Assembly (NCBI GenBank): GCA_963693365.1
Contig: CAVNZM010000008.1
Location: forward strand, 310,001 to 374,000
Reading direction: 5' to 3'
Length of the DNA: 64,000 bases
Source: Amoebidium appalachense
Lineage: Eukaryota; Ichthyosporea
Below the pieces are notes generated by a model. The model worked only from the letters and a program-made list of their open reading frames with translations, made no database searches and was not told where the DNA came from. Shown piece by piece: positions 44,840 through 64,000 of this stretch. Each line of letters starts with the position of its first letter. Within the stretch, counting starts at the first letter, position 1. A program made the translations under genes and the position numbers.

Positions 44840-45978
44840 TGGCATGGCAATGTTTACGAGCCTCCGGGAAGGGGAGGGGGGGGGGGGGGGGGGGGGGGGG
44901 ACCAAGGACAGAAAGGGCCCCATCACCGAGGAACGGATTCCCATCCACCAAGTGGTGGCCCTGGAAAACGGGGGAGACCCGGCCGACCAATGGAGGAAGA
45001 TTCATCACTTCAGGAGCGACCTGCCTCCGGAGCAGCAGGCCACCCAACAGATGCTGCACCTCCGTGCAAACCAACAGGCAACCTCCCTACCGGCCGACCC
45101 CCCCCCAACAACCTTCCCCCCCCCCCGAGCCCCCCCCCTGGGGCAGACCCCCGAGCCACAACTGCACAGCACACCCAGCTGACCTGCAAACCCCGCTCAC
45201 CCCCCGGAGACATCCCCACGGACCTGGCACCCCCAGGCACCTACGAGGAATGGCAACTCCACATCCAACAGCTCCCCCTCAAACTCCACCATCACCGTGT
45301 ACACCGACGGCAGCCTGACCCACCCAGGCCGGAGAACAGCCCGGGCCGGAGCCGGGGCTGTCTGGACACACCAGACCGGGCAGCCCCACCGGTCACGGCA
45401 TACACCCGTCTACACACGGCCTTGTCAACAGCCCAAGCCGAGCTCACCGGGGTTTTATTGGCCCTACTACTGACCCCTATCTCTACCCCCATCCACATCA
45501 GACTGGACAACCTCGGAGTGGTTAAAAGGTGGGCAGCCAATCTGGACCCCACCCTGCCACCCAGACGGAGACACAAGTTCTCCCACACGGTGGAATGGGC
45601 CCAAGTCCGGGACCAACTCTCCCTCCGTCAGCCAGGCTCCGTGGAGATCTCGTGGGTAAAAGGGCACCACACCAACAAGCAACGACAGGGGCAGAGGAAC
45701 AACCAGGCCGACAAGGCTGCCAACACCGGCAGAACCCTCCCCCTCCCCCCCCCCACCCCACGCCCCAGGAGGGGGCCGATACACCCTTCGACTACAAGGA
45801 CACCAAATCCCCGGCAATATTCCCGGTGCCCTCAACAGGCTGACCAGGGAATACTTCAAGGAAAGGGCCGGCAAGACGGAGGCCATGTTCGTCCTCACCG
45901 ACCCCCGTTTACTCCCAGCCGAGAGGGACCCCTTGAAACTCAACAAGGGCCCAGCCCAGGCATCGGTTGGTAGCGCCC
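44840..45978 (+). mobile_element. Decayed retroelement fragment with RNase H domain
   Basis: The RNase H fold is recognisable across two frames. ITVYTDGSL lies near 45290-45315, a frame change follows at about 45370-45400, then AQAELTGVLLAL, IRLDNLGVV, EISWVKGHH and NNQADKAANTG. All four acidic catalytic positions (D in YTDGS, E in AEL, D in LDN, D in QADKA) are present. Further frame changes near 45740-45810 lead to REYFKERAGKTEAMFVLTD and a stop at about 45980. Upstream, 44910-45090 reads KGPITEERIPIHQVVALENG, perhaps more of the same element. The order fits the 3' end of a non-LTR retrotransposon polyprotein, but no reverse transcriptase was found. The fragment is interrupted, so treat it as a pseudogene or a copy with sequencing indels in C runs. 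Confidence 0.65.
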
Positions 45979-46451
45979 TGTGACCGTTATATAGTGTGAG
46001 CAGCCCTGCACAACCGATTTGTGGCATGCTCTTGCTCACTACCTCTGATCACCACAGCCGGTGGGATCCACCCAGTGCATGTCGGTGTGCCTGCACATGT
46101 GTGTGGCTGGACGTCCGTGTGTGCATGACGCTTGCAAAAGTGCATGGCTTGGTGGAGGGTGTCTGATGTGTCGGTATTCGCTCAATAAGCCTATGTGCGT
46201 GTGCCTTTTTTACCTTTTTTTTTTTTTTTGGTGGGCACCAATGGGTATGAAACGTGGAAAAAAGGAGAAACGAATGTGCAGGCATCAAGACATCAACAAG
46301 CCCGTCATCAGAGGCCGGGGGGGCCCCCTGAGGGGTGGGGTGATGTAGGGGGGGGGGAGGGGAGGGGGGGGGGGGGGAGTACAGGGGGAGAGGAGAGAGG
46401 TGAGATCTGAAGAGCACAAACGCCGCCTTAGATGTGGGAAGGGCCACCAAC

Positions 46452-47113
46452 CTCAGAAACTTGCTGAGCTCAGCAACGCCATAGGGGTCTTCCAGCCAGT
46501 CCTGGTTGGTGTCGGGGCCCACAGCCTGCGAAGGCTTCAGCACACACTCACCATCCTCCACCATGTAGATGGGGTACACCCTTGGTGCAGTCTGACCCAT
46601 CTCAATCTGTGTCTTGTTGGTCTTATGCCTTGCATACCGACCTGCCACCACGGTCCCGGTGCACTCACCGGTGTGGGGTGTCCAAAGAGCAGGCCACCAG
46701 TCTGCAGATAGAATGCGCGTGGTCAGTTCATGATCACTTTCAAGTTACAGTGAGGCGGTGGGTGTGGTGTGTAACTCATGAGCTGCAGTAAATATAAGCG
46801 TGATGATGTGCAGCGCAAAAAGCCCGCAGTTATAACAAGCAAGTGTGTACACAGGATGGCATAACACAACAATATCTTCTTCTGTGATCTTACAAAAAAA
46901 GTACACTGCTTTTTGTAGGCTATATAACATACTAATAACACTACTCACGCATACAGACACGCAAAAACAGGCACATAAGTAAACGACCTCTTAAATATTC
47001 CAGTTTTTCCATGTATATCTACTTGCATGAAAACCCATACTGCTCTTGCCTGTCCAACGTGCAGCAGGTATACTCCTTCTACGACTCCCACGATTCTCAC
47101 TTTCTTCCCCCCC

Positions 47114-47150
<37 letters not shown>

Positions 47151-48907
47151 ACAAAAAAATAAAATAAAATAACAATAATAAAATTAAAATAAAAACAAAA
47201 ATAAAAAAAGAAATTTCAATTGAAACTTAAAACAAAAATAAAATATAAAAATAAAAATAACAGAAAAATAAAAATAACTTGAAATAAAATATAAATATGT
47301 AGGTAGATGAATCAATGAGTGAATGAAAGCATGGTTTACTGACTAAGTGAAAGCAAGAGTTAATATCCACATCCATGCCTACACTTGTAATAATAACACA
47401 TGGCCCACATCCACACATCGGCGCGCAAATACCGTATCGAAAAGCACGCAAACACTCCATACCAATTCTAAAATCACTGGGGGACTGCTAGTACCATAAC
47501 GTGAGAAACTTTCACGTGTCTTCCCTCACCCCTGTATCTCACATCCCACACCTCCACCTCCCATGCAGATACACCATAAGCAAGCACCATTCACAGTTTC
47601 CACCAAATTACCGAAACGGCAATTTGCCTAACTGACAAGCAAGGGACCATACAAAAGGCATGAAATAACTGTGAGCTTCAACTGTGAGAAGAAAAGGAGA
47701 GATGTTGAGTAAATACACCCACCTGTGTCGGCCTTTCTGGTCACCCCCTCAAACGGCACTATGAGACGAGGCAAACCCTCGGAATACATCTCCTTGGGCC
47801 TCGGGAGCTCTTTTCAGAATGAAGTTGTTGGGGGATGTGGGGTCCACCACAAACAGCACCACGTAGGGCAGGATGAATGACATCACAACTGTGTGATAAG
47901 CGGTGTGAGTGACGGTTTGTTTATGTGTGGGTGGGTGTGCATGCGTGTAACCGTTTTTGTGTGTGTACGTGTGTGTGTGTGTAGGGTGGGGGGTGGGGGG
48001 TGGGGTGGAGGAGAGGGAGAAGCGTGTGCAGCTGTGCGCCACGGAATGTTAAACGCTTTATGGTTCACATTTGCGTTCACTTAAGTTTCCCTTCACAACC
48101 CCTCGTTTCAACCCCCTCCCCTTCCCCCCCCCCCTCCCCCCTCCCCCTCCCCCCCCCCCCCAATCCACCTCCCCCACAAACACACCCATTTGCCTTTGGC
48201 AAACAACCACGTGGACCACTGCCAGGTCACAGTTACAGTAACAATCCCTCCCTCCCCCCCCCCCCCCCCCTCCTCCCCCCCCCCCCCCCCCCCCATTCCT
48301 GAGCCTCATGCCCTCCCTTGTTTTCGTTGTGTGTTTACCCATCTAGTTAGCCTCACATCCTAGTCCTAGAAAAGCGGAGGAGGCAGAGACAGACGCATAA
48401 TTAAGCATGATTGACTTTGGAAAAGAAGCCAAAAACAACGCTAGCGTTTCAACAACCTCATCACATTTAGAAAACAAAGGGCAGAAAGTCAACTTTACAG
48501 AGCACACAGGAAGCTTGGAAAACCTACGCGAAATTGCTCATGCTGCAACGACGGTGTATTCCTCCTCCGCCGTGCCCAGTACAACTTTCTGCCGTGTGCG
48601 TCAGCTCAAACCGCCCTGCGTCTTGCCAGGTGCGGATGCTAACGTCCAGGGCCCCTAGAGCCTCAACCCGGCTGCGTGCAGTTTGCATGTCCGGGGTGCC
48701 GGCTGCTGTCTCTCTCCCCGTCACTTTCGCAGCGTCCCGCGCATCCATCCACACGTGCCATGTCCCCTCTTGAGAGCATGTGGTGTAAATCTTGAAGGTG
48801 CTGAGATAGCGCAGCCACACTGTATCCCCTTCTGCCGTGTTGGAAAGCTTGGCGGCGCGGAGGAGACCCTCAGGGGGCAGCAGTCGGGCGACAGCAAGCT
48901 CTGTCAT
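46452..48907 (-). CDS. Unidentified gene or genes, coding-like exons
   Basis: Three coding-like stretches lie on the minus strand. The first starts at an ATG at 48907 (MTELAVARLLPPEGLL) and stays open to about 48530, with EGDTVWLRYLSTFKIY and GTWHVWMDARDAAKVTG. The second, about 47888-47723, has a hydrophobic stretch VVMSFILPYVVLFVVDP in one frame and IVPFEGVTRKADT in another. The third, 46701-46452, reads DWWPALWTPHTGE then ARHKTNKTQIEMGQTAPRVY and VGPDTNQDWLEDPYGVAELS. The second and third join in frame across good splice sites (GACACAG/GTGGGT and CTGCAG). The link to the first stretch was not resolved, so two genes are possible. I do not recognise the product; the composition is ordinary and not repeat-derived. 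Confidence 0.4.
47110..47300. repeat. C run and AT-rich AAATA-type tract
   Basis: A 40-base region of C is followed by about 130 bases of A-rich sequence built of AAAATAAA-like units. It lies in an intron or between genes on the minus strand and is not coding. Confidence 0.8.
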
Positions 48908-48931
48908 GGTGAAAGGTTCGGAGCCAAGCAA

Positions 48932-49692
48932 CCACTATAGTGTGCGTGTAGAAGAAGTGAACACACTTCCTGGTGTACGAGAGGTATAAGGCCGCTCGGG
49001 CACCGTGCACCCGCTTGAAACGAAAACCCATAAACGAGGCACCGAGCTAGCGGTCACAAAAGAGTAGCACAGTCCACTTCTGCCACGGTGCGGTGAATAT
49101 GGCACTTTCTGATTAGCTGAATGAAAGAATTGGCCAAGGTTAACCTCTCCTATTGCATAAACATCATGCACTTAAACTACCCAACCGAATCGCCTGTAGA
49201 CTCGGCAGCGCGCACTTACCATAAATGGCAACAGCAACCAGAGGTTTCCATTTTTGGCATCTGTCGGCTGGCTGACGTCAGGCCAGCCGGCGCCGGTCCG
49301 GGTCCGGTCCGGCGCACGCAACCGCTCCAGAGAGCGAGTCGCTTCGCGTGGATCTAAATATCTAAATACTTGGCGAATTTAGAGAACCAAAGCCGTTCTC
49401 TAAATATCTAAGTCTGCTCGATTCACGTAGAGCAGTTTAGAAACTGAGTTATCTAGATCGTAGATCGCAATTCTATTGGATAAAAGATACGTACGCAGGT
49501 TCCAAGGACCAATCGTCTCATCCCAGACATCTAGAAGACCCCTCGAGTGTGTCACTTGGCACGCGCGCGTGTGGTGACCCGAAGTGCAATCTATACATAG
49601 GCCTTTCAACCATTCGGTATACTCCCAGAGTGTTCCTGGTTTATTCAAATCCCCTTTCTTATGGTTTCGAAGAATAAATGTGTACCGCCATG

Positions 49693-49727
<35 letters not shown>

Positions 49728-49995
49728 CCCTGCGCCCCCTCTCTCTCTTTTCCCCCGGACCCCGGGCCGGTCCCCACCACCCATGCATATGGCCACACAC
49801 TGATTCCCCTGACACGGACACGTGCACAACCGTGACTGATGGAGGGATAGTATTTTAATGTAATGAGTTGATATGTGAGTGGATATGGACACACACATTC
49901 CCTTTGCTGTGACCAGCACTGCTGGCAATGAGGTTTGTAGGACACACGGGAGTGCAATGTCAAATGGGTGTGTGCTGGTGATTGCAGGTGGTGTG

Positions 49996-50055
<60 letters not shown>

Positions 50056-50428
50056 GGGCCCTCAGTGAGTGGATTGCAACTGCATTTAATGGCCCTCTGG
50101 CCCACAAGCCTAACTGCTTTCACGCATGCCCGCACCTGTCGGGCCAATATTTTATGTATCTCCCCTTCCCCTTCCCCCCCCCCCCCCCCCCCCCCCCGCC
50201 CGCCCCGCCCCCCCCCCCTTCCCCCAAGCACACATCCTACCCAAACACATGCGTTCAAAATCAAGAGCACAGAGCTAAATCCGTACGGGAAAAAAACCAG
50301 GCCAAGGGTAACAAGTCCATGCACGGACAACCTCTAGGTACAAACCGGGCACGGCCCACCCCACCCACCCAGTGGGGCCCAATGCTCTGTGCCTGGCTGC
50401 TGCCTGCACGTCATCCCCCAGGCAATGC
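48932..50428. other. Intergenic region before the SRP54 3' end
   Basis: No gene recognised. It contains a CRE-like TGACGTCA at 49273-49280, a G/C-rich CCGG stretch at 49285-49315, a perfect hairpin at 49377-49405, C runs at 49696-49723 and 50177-50218, and a TG microsatellite at 49999-50054. The part near 48932-49400 is probably the promoter of the unidentified minus-strand gene starting at 48907. Confidence 0.45.
49377..49405. other. Perfect 11-bp inverted repeat
   Basis: ATTTAGAGAAC at 49377-49387 pairs exactly with GTTCTCTAAAT at 49395-49405 across a 7-base loop. Related TCTAAATA motifs flank it on both sides. Confidence 0.85.
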
Positions 50429-60294
<9,866 letters not shown>

Positions 60295-60672
60295 ATGGCC
60301 GAGGCTATGCTGGGCGTGCCTGTGCGGACCAAGCAGGCCGCGTACGTGATAGGGGGCATACACACGGAGCTGCTGCTGTGCGCCTATTCCGACCGCCTGC
60401 TGGTGCTGGTGACCCAGCTGCTCAAGGTCGGCACACTGCTAGCTGCCAGCGCCCAGGCCGGCCTCGACGGACGGGCACCCACATACAGCGTCAGCACACT
60501 ACTTGGGCGCAGGGACGACCCCGTGTACCCGGTCTATGCGCGGACACTGATGGCTGCAATAGCACAAGGCGGCGAGCAGCGGCCACTGCTGCTAGGGCTG
60601 GGGCTCAAGGATGAGAGCAGCGCCACCCTGCGCACCATCGTAGATTTGGTTCTGGAGAATAAGGTGTGGTAG
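60295..60672 (+). CDS. PSMG3: Proteasome assembly chaperone 3
   Basis: PSMG3 (PAC3) pairs with PSMG4 and helps assemble the alpha ring of the 20S proteasome in the cytoplasm. The single exon encodes 125 residues, close to the 122 of the human protein. It aligns along its whole length: KQAAYVIGGIHTELLLCAYS, LLVLVTQLLKVGTLLAAS, STLLGRRDDPVYPVYARTL and the C-terminal VLENKVW (human end VCQVW). The ATG at 60295 is chosen because the frame has no earlier ATG; an in-frame TTG lies seven codons upstream. It is the only intronless recognised gene here. It diverges from SRP54 across 454 bases. Confidence 0.9.
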   Translation: MAEAMLGVPVRTKQAAYVIGGIHTELLLCAYSDRLLVLVTQLLKVGTLLAASAQAGLDGRAPTYSVSTLLGRRDDPVYPVYARTLMAAIAQGGEQRPLLLGLGLKDESSATLRTIVDLVLENKVW

Positions 60673-61923
60673 CATGGCATGCCCACACAGCCACGGCCAC
60701 AGCAACAGCCACTGCACCAAGTGGTCTGGGGCAGCCCACCAACAGCCCTTGCGGCTAGCAGCACCGTTCAGACTGCCAGTTGGCGCCTGAACCTGGTCTC
60801 AGCACCTAGCCCCCCGCTCCCCACCCACCTGCCGCTGCTGCTGCCGGCAGATCACCACTGCCTTCATAAACAACATGGTGGCGCGTTGCGGATCAAAGCA
60901 AAGACGGGCCCTCAGCGCAGGTGTAAATATATGTAATAGAGGCTGGCCCTCAAACCCTGTATTTGTTGGTGTTGAGGCCATCCGCTAATGATGGTTCCTA
61001 AGCTGGCCAATACTCGGTCCAACGGGCTCCCCAAACCCCTCCCCCCTTCTTCCCCGAGCCTCCCCCCTACTCGCCATTATTTCAAATCTCGAAACCGCAC
61101 CTCTCTCTTGGGCCCAGCATTAGATGTGTGTCTTTTTCCTTGACCAGAAACAGGTGCAGCCCCCTGGACAGCTAGATATGTTCCTATGCTCCAACCCCTC
61201 TAGAGTGCAGAAGAACGTGCCTGCACCCTTTACCCATTAACCGTTCGCAACCTTGCCAGCCAGAATGTAGCGCGATTGATCAGACCCGTTCCTGGGGTGG
61301 GGGTAGTGCGTGTGTGGCGGCAACATCAGCACCAGGCTACTCCCATCCGCACGTTGTATGTGTGGACGCCTGCCTGAAGTTGTGCTCGTAGTAGCAGCTG
61401 CAAGGGCCGTATGTGCACACTGGTCGACCTGGTGGCCAGTCACGTTACAGGAAAGGAGCTGTATTGAGGGTGGCCACGCGTGCACATACAAAAGGGTGTG
61501 TAATTTGGAAGTGCTGGTCCTGCCAGCTCAGCCGGTACCGGTTGCATCTTTGTGTTTTGTGTTCTTCAAAGGCCTCTTGTCGCACCGCGCAAGTTGGCAC
61601 AACTGGCTCCAGCTGGCCCGTGCTGCCTGCGGAAGGCGGGAGGGGAATTTGGCGCGTAAAAGGGTAAACTTTAGAAAAAGGTTGAAAGCAGTGCGATTTT
61701 TGTGTGATGTAAACTTGAAAGTTATGACGAGAGATGACTTTTGTCCTTTTAGATTTACTGTTTGCGCTATCACAGAAATCGCACATGTACAGCGCAGCAT
61801 GCAGAAGCTGTGCAGTATGCAGCTGTAGTGTACCACTATGATGATACAGTTTATATAGTCTTAGTCCTGCCAAGTCATCAATAAAAACACCCTCTCTGCC
61901 GCCAGTGTGCGCTAGCAGCCAGG
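60673..61923. other. Region between PSMG3 and DIS3
   Basis: No gene recognised. It probably contains the PSMG3 3' untranslated region and the DIS3 promoter. A TTTGGCGCG motif (E2F-like) lies at 61648-61656. An AATAAA at 61880-61885 is only about 40 bases before the DIS3 start. An open frame at 61310-61828 has no recognisable features. Confidence 0.45.
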
Positions 61924-63791
<1,868 letters not shown>

Positions 63792-63812
63792 GTAGGAATT
63801 TGCACACACACA

Positions 63813-63865
63813 AACACACACATGCACACACACCCACTCACACATACACATACACACACAAACAC

Positions 63866-63924
<59 letters not shown>

Positions 63925-64000
63925 CACACACACACACGTGCATGCATACACATAGACACGTACCTTCGCGCGCGTGCACACACACACACAGACACACACA
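63813..64000 (+). repeat. (CA)n microsatellite at the end of the window
   Basis: Degenerate then pure CA repeat in DIS3 intron 6, reaching the window end. Confidence 0.93.

Noticed and set aside
61310-61828. 172-codon frame between PSMG3 and DIS3
   Set aside because: No domain, no familiar motif and no neighbouring splice partner; it is probably untranslated or intergenic.

Overview
The window is nuclear DNA of an intron-rich eukaryote, very probably a unicellular one. Every recognisable gene is a conserved eukaryotic housekeeping gene. All but one small gene are split into short exons by introns full of dinucleotide microsatellites, minisatellites and C or G homopolymer runs of up to 56 bases. 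No bacterial, organellar or viral genes were seen. The lineage is not fixed. Twinfilin, THOC7 and DIS3 align closely with opisthokont proteins. The organellar M3 oligopeptidase and the 18-residue GATA finger loop are commoner outside animals. A U12-type AT-AC intron shows that the minor spliceosome is probably retained. Nearly all U2-type introns carry a CTGAC or CTAAC branch motif about 10-22 nt before a CAG, with little or no polypyrimidine tract.

Layout. 1.4-10.5 kb (+): complete 17-exon twinfilin. 12.5-13.8 kb (-): GATA-type zinc-finger protein. 16.5-19.5 kb (+): RNA polymerase II subunit RPB11. 20.2-24.9 kb (-): THO complex subunit 7, last exon unresolved. 25.4-31.9 kb (+): mitochondrial-type M3 oligopeptidase (oligopeptidase A family), complete in 18 exons. 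31.9-43.0 kb (-): cyclophilin-WD40 protein (PPWD1/CYP71 family), ending only 12 bp from the oligopeptidase stop. 44.8-46.0 kb (+): decayed retroelement fragment with an RNase H domain. 46.4-48.9 kb (-): coding-like exons of an unidentified gene or genes. 50.4-59.8 kb (-): SRP54, complete in 14 exons. 60.3-60.7 kb (+): single-exon proteasome assembly chaperone 3. 61.9 kb to the end (+): 5' part of DIS3/RRP44.

The genes serve separate core pathways: actin dynamics, transcription, mRNA export, peptide turnover, spliceosomal proline isomerisation, co-translational targeting, proteasome assembly and exosome RNA decay. They form no operon-like unit. Two head-to-head pairs (THOC7/oligopeptidase and SRP54/PSMG3) probably share short promoter regions.

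The most unusual signal is in the introns. In at least eight places the tandem repeats are built from the splice signals themselves. Exon 3' ends with their 5' splice sites, or branch sites with 3' splice sites, have been copied in tandem two to many times. In the cyclophilin gene whole symmetrical exons have been multiplied. Exon junctions below were chosen by reading frame, splice motifs and remembered family alignments. No transcript data or database search was available.
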